NCBI GenBank assembly: GCA_902493545.1
Contig: CABUQI010000022.1
Coordinates: 1-14,134, forward strand
Direction of reading: 5' to 3'
Source: an uncultured Collinsella sp.
GTDB lineage: Bacteria; Actinomycetota; Coriobacteriia; Coriobacteriales; Coriobacteriaceae
Length of the DNA stretch: 14,134 nucleotides
The position numbers and the translations under genes were made by a program. Each line of letters opens with the position of its first letter. Position 1 is the stretch's first letter. Positions 1 through 6,037 of this stretch are shown here, in pieces. Below the pieces are notes generated by a model. The model saw only the letters and a program-made list of their open reading frames with translations. It did no database searches and was not told the origin of the DNA.

Positions 1-51
1 TTAGGTAAGTGTACCGCAGCGAGCGATGGCACTCGGCCTCGATGAGCTTTT

Positions 52-81
52 ATGCCAGTTTGCTTGCACGCCGCGTATAAT
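52..81 (+). promoter_or_regulatory. Probable promoter of the TPR-like membrane protein gene
   Basis: A perfect -10 hexamer, TATAAT, lies at 76-81. A weak -35 (ATGCCA, four of six matches to TTGACA) lies at 52-57 with an 18-bp spacer. Transcription would start near 88, giving a leader of about 50 nt before the ATG at 137. The -10 is seen directly; the -35 is a weak match. Confidence 0.6.
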
Positions 82-104
82 ACATCTAGCACGTGTTGTC
101 ATAC

Positions 105-121
105 CGCTCGCTTTACGAGCG
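105..121 (+). other. Leader hairpin just upstream of the ribosome site
   Basis: CGCTCG (105-110) and CGAGCG (116-121) form a perfect 6-bp stem with a 5-nt loop. It sits in the predicted leader, three bases before the AAGGA ribosome site at 125-129. It could affect translation or mRNA stability. The structure is seen; any role is inference. Confidence 0.45.
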
Positions 122-136
122 ACTAAGGACTCTAAA

Positions 137-760
137 ATGCCCGATTCCCGCACCCTCTGGACCGCCGTCGTCATTATTTGTATCGCCGTGTCGGTGTTCT
201 TTAGCGTAAAAAAACGCACCACGTTTAAGCGCCTGCAACAGCTTATGGCTGCCAAGCAGTGGGACGAGTTCGATCGTTTGCTCGATGGCAAACTCACCAG
301 CATGCTGTACCCGCGCTATAACCGCGACTACCTGCGCCTGAACTCCTATCTGCTGCGCGAGGACCACAAGCGCGCCGACGAGATGTTCGATTTGCTGCTG
401 GGACTCAATCTGCCCAAGATGCAGCGCGTCGACCTGGTGATTAAGGCCTTTAACTACTACGTTGGCCAGGAGGACCGCAAAAAGTCCAAGGAGCTGCTGC
501 ACGAGATCAAAGGCTTTGAGGGCGGCCAGGCCGAGGCAGTCGCACACGAATGCCAACTGATGTACGACACGATGATCCTCAAGCGCCACAACGACATTCC
601 CGAGCTGGAGCGCATGCTCAAGGAGGCCGGTGACGACAAGGTCAAGAGCTGCCGCTTGGAGTATCTGTTGGCTCTGCAGTACAAGAACAAGGGCGACGAA
701 GCCAAGTTCCAGGAGTTCCTGGAGAAGTCGGGGCAACACTCGATGGCCGTCAACGCGTAA
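137..760 (+). CDS. Membrane-anchored helical-repeat (TPR-like) protein, function unknown
   Basis: This 207-residue protein has one hydrophobic segment at about residues 7-23, followed by Lys-Lys-Arg. It looks like an N-terminal signal anchor. The rest is predicted to be almost all helix, with amphipathic pairs of about 30-35 residues, charged loops and repeated leucine and tyrosine positions, as in TPR-type scaffolds. No catalytic motif is seen. The ATG at 137 is chosen because AAGGA lies 7 nt upstream (125-129). The frame stays open back to 26, but that stretch overlaps the -10 element and has no ribosome site. The gene is followed after 31 nt by tRNA-Leu on the same strand. I do not recognise a named family; a role in assembling membrane complexes would be a guess. 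Confidence 0.8.
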   Translation: MPDSRTLWTAVVIICIAVSVFFSVKKRTTFKRLQQLMAAKQWDEFDRLLDGKLTSMLYPRYNRDYLRLNSYLLREDHKRADEMFDLLLGLNLPKMQRVDLVIKAFNYYVGQEDRKKSKELLHEIKGFEGGQAEAVAHECQLMYDTMILKRHNDIPELERMLKEAGDDKVKSCRLEYLLALQYKNKGDEAKFQEFLEKSGQHSMAVNA

Positions 761-771
761 CGGACGGCTTG

Positions 772-780
772 TGCTAGACT
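772..780 (+). promoter_or_regulatory. Candidate extended -10 promoter for tRNA-Leu
   Basis: TGCTAGACT at 772-780 fits an extended -10 (TGn plus TAGACT, four of six matches to TATAAT). It is placed to start transcription near 787, a few bases before the mature tRNA at 792. No good -35 is visible. AGACT-TCT-AGTCT (776-788) makes a small hairpin overlapping it. Cotranscription with the upstream gene is also possible. Confidence 0.35.
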
Positions 781-791
781 TCTAGTCTCAC

Positions 792-876
792 GGGGGCGTG
801 GCGGAATTGGCATACGCAGGAGACTTAAAATCTCTCGCCGCAAGGATTGTGGGTTCGAGTCCCACCGCCCCTACCA
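792..876 (+). tRNA. tRNA-Leu (anticodon UAA)
   Basis: This is a complete class II tRNA. The 7-bp acceptor stem pairs GGGGGCG (792-798) with CGCCCCT (866-872), closing with a G-U pair at 1-72. The discriminator is A873 and CCA is encoded at 874-876. The anticodon stem GGAGA/TCTCT encloses the loop CTTAAAA (824-830), giving anticodon TAA at 826-828, which reads UUA (and UUG by wobble). A long variable arm precedes the T arm (GTGGG-TTCGAGT-CCCAC), as expected for leucine. There is no duplicated 3' end downstream, so it does not look like a used integration site here. Confidence 0.97.
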
Positions 877-887
877 TATGGAGCTTT

Positions 888-926
888 CGAGCCCGTGTCC
901 CCAAGGGATGCGGGCTCGTTTCTTTT
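888..926 (+). terminator. Rho-independent terminator of tRNA-Leu
   Basis: CGAGCCCG (888-895) pairs perfectly with CGGGCTCG (911-918). An inner stem, TCCC/GGGA, stacks on it. A T-rich tail, TTTCTTTT (919-926), follows. It lies 12 nt after the tRNA CCA end. Confidence 0.9.
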
Positions 927-942
927 ACACGCCGGCGGGGCT

Positions 943-1015
943 CTAAGTTGCGGTGGAATAGTTCCTGTTTTGGCAGTTTACCAGCCCATTTAGGAACTAT
1001 TCCACCGCGACTTAG
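943..1015. repeat. 69-nt palindromic element, copy 1 (left of the ATPase gene)
   Basis: Arms 943-966 and 992-1015 are 24 bp each with a single mismatch (a T-G wobble) around a 25-nt loop. The core (946-1014) is 69 nt, the same length as the partner copy at 2504-2572. The two copies share the outer arm (AGTTGCGGTGGAATAG) but differ in the inner stem by paired changes. It has no T tract, so it is not a standard terminator. A REP-like or non-autonomous mobile palindrome is the likeliest class. Confidence 0.8.
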
Positions 1016-1024
1016 GTTGGTGTT

Positions 1025-1110
1025 CCCACATTTTCCGATGGAAAAACGTGGTTGTCTCCCACATTTTCCGATGGAAAAAAGTGGTTGTCTCCCACATTTT
1101 CCGATGGAAA
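1025..1110. repeat. 33-bp tandem array of small hairpins (about 2.6 units)
   Basis: Three units start at 1025, 1058 and 1091 with an exact 33-bp period. The third is truncated at about 1110. Each unit contains CCAC-A-TTTTCC-GAT-GGAAAA, and the two full units end in GTGG, so each is itself an inverted repeat with a 3-nt loop. The third unit ends about 15 bp before the -10 element of the ATPase gene, so the array could be a regulator-binding region. Binding is inference. Confidence 0.8.
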
Positions 1111-1124
1111 CTCCCAAATGGCCT

Positions 1125-1130
1125 TATACT
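1125..1130 (+). promoter_or_regulatory. Candidate -10 element of the DUF4143 ATPase gene
   Basis: TATACT (five of six matches to TATAAT) lies 23 bp before the ATG at 1154, giving a short leader. No -35 is recognisable; that position falls inside the last 33-bp hairpin unit. This could mean activator dependence or repression by a protein bound to the array. Confidence 0.4.
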
Positions 1131-1153
1131 AGCCGAGAGGGTTGGGAGGCAAT

Positions 1154-2455
1154 ATGCAGCGACAGCTTATGAGTGAACTTATCGCTTGGAAATCAAGGGC
1201 GAATCGCAAACCTCTCTTGCTTAAGGGAGCCCGCCAGACAGGAAAGACTTGGCTTCTTAACGAATTCGCAAGCCAGCAGTATCGAAACGTCATTCGTTTT
1301 GACTTTATGCTCGAGCCGAGCATACGCTCGCTGTTCGATGGGAACCTCGACCCCAAGCGCATCATCTCCCAGATAGAACTCCTACGTGGCCAAACCGTAA
1401 CGCCGGAAGACACGCTCATCATCTTCGACGAGATCCAAGAGGCGCCACGCGGGATCACCTCGCTCAAGTACTTCAACGAGCTTGCACCCGAATACCACAT
1501 CGTAGCAGCCGGTTCCTATATGGGCCTCGCGCTCCGACGCGAAAACGAGTCATTTCCCGTCGGCAAAATCGACCAGCTCACCATGCGTCCCATGGGGTTC
1601 GCCGAGTTCGTTCGTGCCGTCGACGGCGACCCGCTCGCCGACGCCATCCTTGCCGCAGACATGAACCTTCTAGCAAACGTTACCGAAAAGCTCGAACACT
1701 TGCTCAAGGAATACCTTGTTGTCGGCGGTATGCCCGAAGTTGTCTCCGCTTTCGCCGAGACACGCGACTTCATCGAAGCCCGAAGGCTTCAGCAGCAAAT
1801 CATCGAGGCTTACGAATCCGATTTTGGCAAACATGCACCCGCCCGCATCATCGAGCGCATGAGGTTGGTTTGGAAATCCCTTCCCGGCCAGCTTGCCAAA
1901 GAGAACAAGAAGTTTGTCTATGGCGCCCTTCGCCCCGGAGCGCGCGCACGCGATTTCGAGGAAAGCCTCCAGTGGCTCACGGACTACGGAATCGTTCATA
2001 AGGTGCCACGTGTTTCCGCTCTAAAGGCGCCGCTCTCGAGCTACGAAGACCTCTCGGGCTTCAAACTGTTCTGCATCGACACCGGCATCCTCGGAGCGCT
2101 CTCCGGTCTCTCTCCGGCCATCGTTCTTAACGGATCCGCTGTTTTTACCGAGTTCAAAGGTTCGCTGACCGAACAATACGTCGCGCAGGAGCTTTTGCTC
2201 CAGGACAAAACTCCCGCGTATTGGTCCTCTACCTCTGGCAATGCCGAAACCGACTTTGCCATCGACCATGCGGGAACCGTGCTTCCGCTTGAGGTCAAGG
2301 CGGCAGAGAACCTTAAAGCGAAGAGTCTGAAAATAGCCTGCGAAAAATTCAAGCTCGAGCGTTGCGTGAGGAGCTCCCTGGCGGCATATAGAGACGAGGG
2401 CATGCTCGTCAATATTCCGCTTTGGGAGATTGGGCAAATCGACAAGCTGGCATAG
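1154..2455 (+). CDS. AAA ATPase with C-terminal DUF4143 (ATP-binding protein)
   Basis: This 433-residue protein has the AAA_14 plus DUF4143 architecture. Visible motifs are a Walker A, GARQTGKT (residues 25-32, Lys31), a Walker B, LIIFDE (88-93), and a sensor-like Gly-Ser at 120-121. The C-terminal domain contains an Asp (about 367) followed by Glu-Val-Lys (about 380-382), the pattern of a PD-(D/E)xK-like fold. The start is ATG 1154, with GGGAGG at 1144-1149. A TTG at 1142 in the same frame overlaps that site and is less likely. The family is widespread and often horizontally exchanged; its cellular role is mostly unknown, and roles in DNA transactions or toxin-antitoxin-like systems have been suggested. 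The gene stands alone, on the opposite strand to the next gene, between two copies of a palindrome. Confidence 0.9.
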   Translation: MQRQLMSELIAWKSRANRKPLLLKGARQTGKTWLLNEFASQQYRNVIRFDFMLEPSIRSLFDGNLDPKRIISQIELLRGQTVTPEDTLIIFDEIQEAPRGITSLKYFNELAPEYHIVAAGSYMGLALRRENESFPVGKIDQLTMRPMGFAEFVRAVDGDPLADAILAADMNLLANVTEKLEHLLKEYLVVGGMPEVVSAFAETRDFIEARRLQQQIIEAYESDFGKHAPARIIERMRLVWKSLPGQLAKENKKFVYGALRPGARARDFEESLQWLTDYGIVHKVPRVSALKAPLSSYEDLSGFKLFCIDTGILGALSGLSPAIVLNGSAVFTEFKGSLTEQYVAQELLLQDKTPAYWSSTSGNAETDFAIDHAGTVLPLEVKAAENLKAKSLKIACEKFKLERCVRSSLAAYRDEGMLVNIPLWEIGQIDKLA

Positions 2456-2461
2456 GCGCTG

Positions 2462-2489
2462 TGGGGACGCCCCGCAAGGACTGTCCCCA
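2462..2489. repeat. Short inverted repeat after the ATPase gene
   Basis: TGGGGAC (2462-2468) and GTCCCCA (2483-2489) form a perfect 7-bp stem with a 14-nt loop, six bases after the ATPase stop. There is no T tract. The word CAGGTGCC at 2488-2495 recurs in the palindrome between hisF and hisI. It may help end ATPase transcription or be part of a dispersed repeat. Confidence 0.5.
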
Positions 2490-2503
2490 GGTGCCGACTG
2501 TTG

Positions 2504-2572
2504 AGTTGCGGTGGAATAGGGACTGTTTGGTGCCCGAAAGGGCGATTTTAGTCCGTATTTCACCGCAACTTA
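2504..2572. repeat. 69-nt palindromic element, copy 2 (right of the ATPase gene)
   Basis: Arms 2504-2524 and 2550-2570 pair over 19 of 21 positions, one of the two exceptions being a G-T wobble. An inner GCCC-GAAA-GGGC stem with a GNRA tetraloop sits at 2532-2543. It has the same length as the copy at 946-1014. It ends one base from the stop codon of the minus-strand phosphatase gene (2574), so it also forms the 3' end of that transcript, although it lacks a T tract. Confidence 0.8.
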
Positions 2573-2573
2573 T

Positions 2574-3575
2574 TTAGAGGGCGCTGAGGCTGGGGGTCCA
2601 GCCGATGGTGGGGGTTGTGCCGTCGAGGGTCTCGTTGATGGTGGCGGCCATGCCGGCGAGGAGGCTGTTCTCGCTTACGGTGAGCGCATCGTAGCCGCCG
2701 GCACGCATGAGCTCGCGGATCACCACGGCGCCGGCCAGAATCACGCCCGCGCGCTTGGGCTGCACGCCCGGCAACGCGGCAATGCCTGCAACATCCAACG
2801 CAGACATGCGCTCGATAGCGGCCGAGATCTGCTCCATCGAAAGCTCGCGCAGGTGCACAAAGCTCGAGTCGTACGGCTCCAGCTCGTGGACCAGCGCCAC
2901 GAGCGTGGTGACGGTACCGCCCACCGCGACCAGACGCTCTGCACGCTCAAAATTGCTGGGCAGGCCTTCAAAATAGGCGGCGAACTGCTCGCCTGCCCAC
3001 GAGGCAGCGGCAGCAAGCTCGCCGCGTGCGGGCGGCAGCGCCGAGAAAAACCGCTCCGTCACGCGACGGCAACCGATGTCCAGTGAGCGCGTTCCCTCCA
3101 GCGCAAAGACGCCACGCTCTGGTGCGCACACGCCCGTCGCGAGCTCCGTGGAGCCGCCGCCCGAATCGGCGACGATAATGCGTTCACCGGCAAAGTCGTG
3201 CGCCACGCCAAAAAATGTCAGGCGCGCCTCAACCTCGCCCGGAATCACCTGCGGTTCGAGCCCCAGCCCGCGCAGGCCGTCCAGCAGCAGCGCGGCGTTG
3301 GACGCATCGCGCGCGGCACTCGTGCAGGTGGTGCAGACGCACGCGGCCCCAAAGGCACGCGCCTCATCCACAAATATGCGACACGCAGCGAGCACACGCT
3401 CGACAGCCGCCTCGCAAAAGCGGCCCGTCGCGTCGACGCCCTCGCCCAGATCGGTAATCTCGGTATGCTTGGACGATCCCACGATCGCCCCGCCCTCGAC
3501 CTGCGCCAGCACCAGTCGCGACGACACCGTTCCCAGGTCGATCGCGGCCACCTTATATCGTTTGCAATCTGCCAT
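2574..3575 (-). CDS. Ppx/GppA family phosphatase (exopolyphosphatase-like)
   Basis: This 333-residue protein belongs to the ASKHA-fold Ppx/GppA family, which cleaves terminal phosphate from polyphosphate or pppGpp in the cytoplasm. Visible motifs are a phosphate-1 loop, IDLGTVSSRL (12-21), TSAARDASN (85-93), PGEVEAR (112-118) carrying the likely catalytic Glu, a phosphate-2 loop, DSGGGSTEL (137-145), VGGTVTTL (218-225) and LPGVQPKRAGVILAG (268-282). The length matches the short form without a C-terminal HD domain. The ATG at 3575 is chosen because GGAGGGG lies 8 nt upstream. The frame continues upstream but only overlaps the preceding gene. It lies 28 nt after the divIC-like gene and is probably cotranscribed with it. 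Sequence alone does not decide between polyphosphate and pppGpp as substrate. Confidence 0.9.
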   Translation of the reverse strand: MADCKRYKVAAIDLGTVSSRLVLAQVEGGAIVGSSKHTEITDLGEGVDATGRFCEAAVERVLAACRIFVDEARAFGAACVCTTCTSAARDASNAALLLDGLRGLGLEPQVIPGEVEARLTFFGVAHDFAGERIIVADSGGGSTELATGVCAPERGVFALEGTRSLDIGCRRVTERFFSALPPARGELAAAASWAGEQFAAYFEGLPSNFERAERLVAVGGTVTTLVALVHELEPYDSSFVHLRELSMEQISAAIERMSALDVAGIAALPGVQPKRAGVILAGAVVIRELMRAGGYDALTVSENSLLAGMAATINETLDGTTPTIGWTPSLSAL

Positions 3576-3603
3576 TGCGGGCTCCCCTCCGGGCGCTACT
3601 CGC

Positions 3604-4362
3604 CTACTCGCCGCTGGACGCGACCGTCTGGCCCTCGACGCCGTTAAATCCAAACAGCATATCGAGCGTCTTGATGTACCACGGTGCGTCCTTGCCGACC
3701 TCTTCGATCTCTTTGGCCACTTCGCTGGCATTCTTGGCGTTTGAGGACTTTTTGCTCGACGACGAATCCGAATCATCGTCCAGGCCCAGCACTTCAATCC
3801 TCTTCTCGCCGGGCATCGCCATGCCCAGGCCCCGTGCCGAATCCTTAATGCCCTCTTCCGAGAACCACTTATCAGTGTCTTTTTTCATCTCATCATTGTA
3901 TTGCTGACGAATCTCGACCTGCTTGGCCAAGATGTCGCTCGAGCGCTTAGCCACGTACAGGTCGCGTACGGGAAAATACAGGCTCACGAGCGCCAGCGCC
4001 ACGACAATGCCGATAAACAGCGGGCGCAGAGAGCCATGCGTAAAGTCATAGATCGCCTTGACCACCGCATTGTCATTGGCGTAGCGCATAAAGTCCGAGC
4101 CCGAAAGACGGCTCGAGGGCCTGCTCGACCTGTCGTGCATCTGGGCCGAGGGACGCGACGCATGCGACGAACGTGCCGGGCGCACCGGTCCATCTGCCGA
4201 AGTATTCACATGAGCATTGGGGCGCGAGGTACTTGTCGGGCGCTGCGTGGAGCGGTCGGCGCCGGCGTAGGCGGACCCACCGAGCTGCACTGTGCGCGCA
4301 CGGCGAGGCGACGGCTCACGCGAACCGGCGGAATAGTACCTGTTGTCGTAAATCTGATCCAT
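3604..4362 (-). CDS. Septum formation initiator (DivIC/FtsB-like) protein
   Basis: This 252-residue single-pass membrane protein has a long cytoplasmic N-terminus (1-110) rich in Ser, Arg and Pro. One membrane segment follows at about 115-131, then a probable coiled coil (134-163) and a WFSEEGIKDSARGLGMAMPGE region (about 166-186), typical of DivIC/FtsB. An acidic, Ser-rich tail follows (195-210). The family bridges FtsL and FtsQ/DivIB in the divisome. Family members are often about 100 residues; the extra length here is the disordered N-terminus and the tail. The ATG at 4362 has AAGG five bases upstream. Upstream candidate starts fall before the promoter. It is followed after 28 nt by the Ppx/GppA gene. 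Its place next to enolase is a common Gram-positive arrangement. Confidence 0.78.
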   Translation of the reverse strand: MDQIYDNRYYSAGSREPSPRRARTVQLGGSAYAGADRSTQRPTSTSRPNAHVNTSADGPVRPARSSHASRPSAQMHDRSSRPSSRLSGSDFMRYANDNAVVKAIYDFTHGSLRPLFIGIVVALALVSLYFPVRDLYVAKRSSDILAKQVEIRQQYNDEMKKDTDKWFSEEGIKDSARGLGMAMPGEKRIEVLGLDDDSDSSSSKKSSNAKNASEVAKEIEEVGKDAPWYIKTLDMLFGFNGVEGQTVASSGE

Positions 4363-4405
4363 GTGCGCCTTGTGCGGTTGAGGTTTGTTTGCGCTAAGTA
4401 TTCTA

Positions 4406-4414
4406 GTTATAGCA
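4406..4414 (-). promoter_or_regulatory. Extended -10 promoter for the divIC-like/ppx pair
   Basis: On the minus strand the sequence reads TGCTATAAC: an extended -10 TGn followed by TATAAC (five of six matches), at 4414 down to 4406. Transcription would start near 4400, about 38 nt before the ATG. No clear -35 is present, as is usual for extended -10 promoters. It lies downstream of the enolase terminator, so the pair can be expressed independently. Confidence 0.5.
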
Positions 4415-4453
4415 CGAGCGCCCGCGCCGCCTTCGCCAGCCTTTGCTCGACAT

Positions 4454-4485
4454 AAAAAAGGCGCTGAGTCATATGGCCCAGCGCC
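4454..4485 (-). terminator. Rho-independent terminator of enolase
   Basis: Read on the minus strand, GGCGCTG (4485-4479) pairs perfectly with CAGCGCC (4466-4460) around a 12-nt loop. Six T residues follow (4459-4454). It lies 73 nt after the eno stop codon. Confidence 0.9.
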
Positions 4486-4558
4486 CAATGGTGCTCAACA
4501 GCGCCCGGCTGGAGCAAGGCAAATCCGAGTCTTCCCCGCCCCCGCGACCTCCACGTGC

Positions 4559-5848
4559 CTAGCGAATGTTGTAGAACGCGGCCTTGCCGGCGTAGCGCGC
4601 ACTGCCCTCGAGCTCGTCCTCGATGCGGATGAGCTGGTTGTACTTGGCGATGCGATCGCTGCGGCACGGGGCGCCCGACTTGATCTGGCCGGCGTTGACG
4701 CCCACGACCAGGTCGGCGATCGTGGAGTCCTCGGTCTCGCCAGAACGGTGGCTCACAATGCAAGCGTAGCCGGCCTCCTTGGCGGTTTCGATGGCCTCCA
4801 GCGACTCGGTGAGCGTGCCGATCTGGTTGACCTTGACCAGGATCGCGTTGGCGGCACCCAGCTCGATGCCCTTCTTGAGGCGCTCGGTGTTGGTGACGAA
4901 CAGGTCGTCGCCCACCAGCTGCACCTTGTTGCCAATGCGACGGGTAAGCTCGACCCAGCCGTCCCAGTCCTCCTCGGCCATGCCGTCCTCGATGGAGATG
5001 ATGGGATAGGTGTCGACGAGCTTCTCCCAGTAATCGACCATCTGGGCACTCGTGTACTCAACACCCTCGCCCTTGAGCTCGTACATGCCGGTCTCGGCGT
5101 TGTAGAACTCGGTCGAGGCCGGGTCCATGGCGTACATGAAGTCGACGCCGGGCTTAAAGCCGGCCTTCTCCACGGCCTTGGTGATGTACTCGAACGGCTC
5201 GGCATTGGTCTTGAGGTTGGGCGCAAAGCCGCCCTCGTCGCCCACGCCGCCGCCCAGGCCGGCCTCGTGCAGCACGCCCTTGAGGGTGTGGTAGACCTCA
5301 GCGCACCAACGCAGGCCCTCGGCAAAGCTCGGGGCGCCCACCGGCATGATCATGAACTCCTGGAAGTCAACGTTATTGTCAGCATGCACGCCGCCGTTGA
5401 GGATGTTCATCATGGGCGTGGGCAACAGGTGGGCGTTGACGCCGCCCAGGTACTGGTACAGCGACAAACCCGCCGACTCGGCAGCGGCGCGGGCGACGGC
5501 CAGCGACACGCCCAGGATGGCGTTGGCACCGAGCTTGGTCTTGTTGGGGGTACCGTCCGCGGCAATCAGCGCGGCATCGACGGCGCGCTGATCGAAGGCG
5601 TCGAGGCCTACGAGGGCATCGGCGCACTCGTTGTTGACGTGCTCGACGGCCTGCGAAACGCCCTTGCCCAGATAGCGGCCCTTGTCGCCGTCGCGCAGCT
5701 CACATGCCTCAAAGGCACCGGTCGAAGCACCCGAAGGCACCATTGCGCGGCCAAAGCTGCCGTCCTCGAGCACGACCTCGACCTCGACGGTGGGATTGCC
5801 GCGGCTGTCGAGCACCTCGCGACCGTAGACGTCCAAAATATCGCTCAT
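4559..5848 (-). CDS. eno: Enolase (phosphopyruvate hydratase)
   Basis: This 429-residue protein catalyses the glycolytic step from 2-phosphoglycerate to phosphoenolpyruvate in the cytoplasm and depends on Mg2+. All family landmarks are present: the flexible loop SGAST (39-43), Glu205 in GDEGGFAP, the metal ligands Asp242, Glu287 and Asp314 (in GDDLFVTN), the catalytic Lys339 in VKVNQIGT, SHRSGETEDS (366-375) and Lys390. Length is standard. The ATG at 5848 follows an AGGGAG ribosome site. It appears monocistronic, with its own terminator downstream and the mazG terminator upstream. A direct repeat in the leader and promoter region may regulate it. Confidence 0.98.
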   Translation of the reverse strand: MSDILDVYGREVLDSRGNPTVEVEVVLEDGSFGRAMVPSGASTGAFEACELRDGDKGRYLGKGVSQAVEHVNNECADALVGLDAFDQRAVDAALIAADGTPNKTKLGANAILGVSLAVARAAAESAGLSLYQYLGGVNAHLLPTPMMNILNGGVHADNNVDFQEFMIMPVGAPSFAEGLRWCAEVYHTLKGVLHEAGLGGGVGDEGGFAPNLKTNAEPFEYITKAVEKAGFKPGVDFMYAMDPASTEFYNAETGMYELKGEGVEYTSAQMVDYWEKLVDTYPIISIEDGMAEEDWDGWVELTRRIGNKVQLVGDDLFVTNTERLKKGIELGAANAILVKVNQIGTLTESLEAIETAKEAGYACIVSHRSGETEDSTIADLVVGVNAGQIKSGAPCRSDRIAKYNQLIRIEDELEGSARYAGKAAFYNIR

Positions 5849-5921
5849 GTTGTCTCCCTCTCACTTGGAAACGTAGTGGATGCAAGCGACCGGCTGACCG
5901 TGCACCGTCGGTGCGCCTCCG

Positions 5922-5966
5922 TAAGTTAGCCATGTCGCACTTTTTGCATTATGCCCTAAGTTAGCC
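5922..5966 (-). promoter_or_regulatory. eno promoter region with two direct repeats
   Basis: The 10-mer TAAGTTAGCC (plus-strand reading) occurs at 5922-5931 and 5957-5966, 35 bp apart. Including flanks, 12 of 13 bases match. Between them, on the minus strand, CATAAT (5953-5948) is a possible -10 for eno (five of six), so one repeat would lie just upstream of it and the other just past the start site. No good -35 is seen. The spacing suggests operator half-sites for one regulator; this is inference. Confidence 0.35.
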
Positions 5967-5984
5967 GAGGGATACACTTGATTT

Positions 5985-6033
5985 TCGAAAAATTTAGCGG
6001 GAACGATGAGGCGTGTCAGCCCGTCGTTCCCGC
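5985..6033 (-). terminator. Terminator of the larC-yfcE-mazG operon
   Basis: On the minus strand GCGGGAACGA (6033-6024) pairs perfectly with TCGTTCCCGC (6006-5997), a 10-bp stem with a 17-nt loop. The tail TAAATTTTT follows (5996-5988). It begins 5 nt after the mazG stop codon. Confidence 0.85.
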
Positions 6034-6037
6034 AGTC

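Noticed and set aside
26..136. N-terminal extension of the TPR-like protein to position 26
   Set aside because: It runs through a perfect TATAAT box and has no ribosome site, whereas ATG 137 has AAGGA at good spacing just before a membrane anchor.
1..303. Minus-strand frame of 100 residues at the window start
   Set aside because: It is antisense to the promoter and N-terminus of a better-supported gene and shows no recognisable domain.
1025..1110. CRISPR array
   Set aside because: The full 33-bp unit repeats with no unique spacers, there are fewer than three full units, and no cas genes are nearby.
788..1117. Minus-strand frame with an 11-residue repeat (family SIGKCGRQP)
   Set aside because: The peptide repeat only reflects the 33-bp DNA repeat, a multiple of three. 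The frame also runs through the tRNA gene.
1142..1153. TTG start at 1142 for the ATPase
   Set aside because: It lies within the GGGAGG ribosome site; ATG 1154 fits better, although the 4-nt spacing is short.
2504..2572. Intrinsic terminator for the Ppx/GppA gene
   Set aside because: The stem is well placed but has no T tract, so it is listed as a repeat; termination remains possible but is not shown.
792..2573. tRNA-Leu used as an integration site for an island carrying the ATPase
   Set aside because: No second copy of the tRNA 3' end is found near 2456-2573 and no integrase is present.
4385..5929. Long plus-strand frame (514 residues) opposite enolase
   Set aside because: It is the complement of eno with the low-complexity look (Val, Leu, Gly, His) common to antisense frames in GC-rich DNA. 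It also spans the eno terminator.
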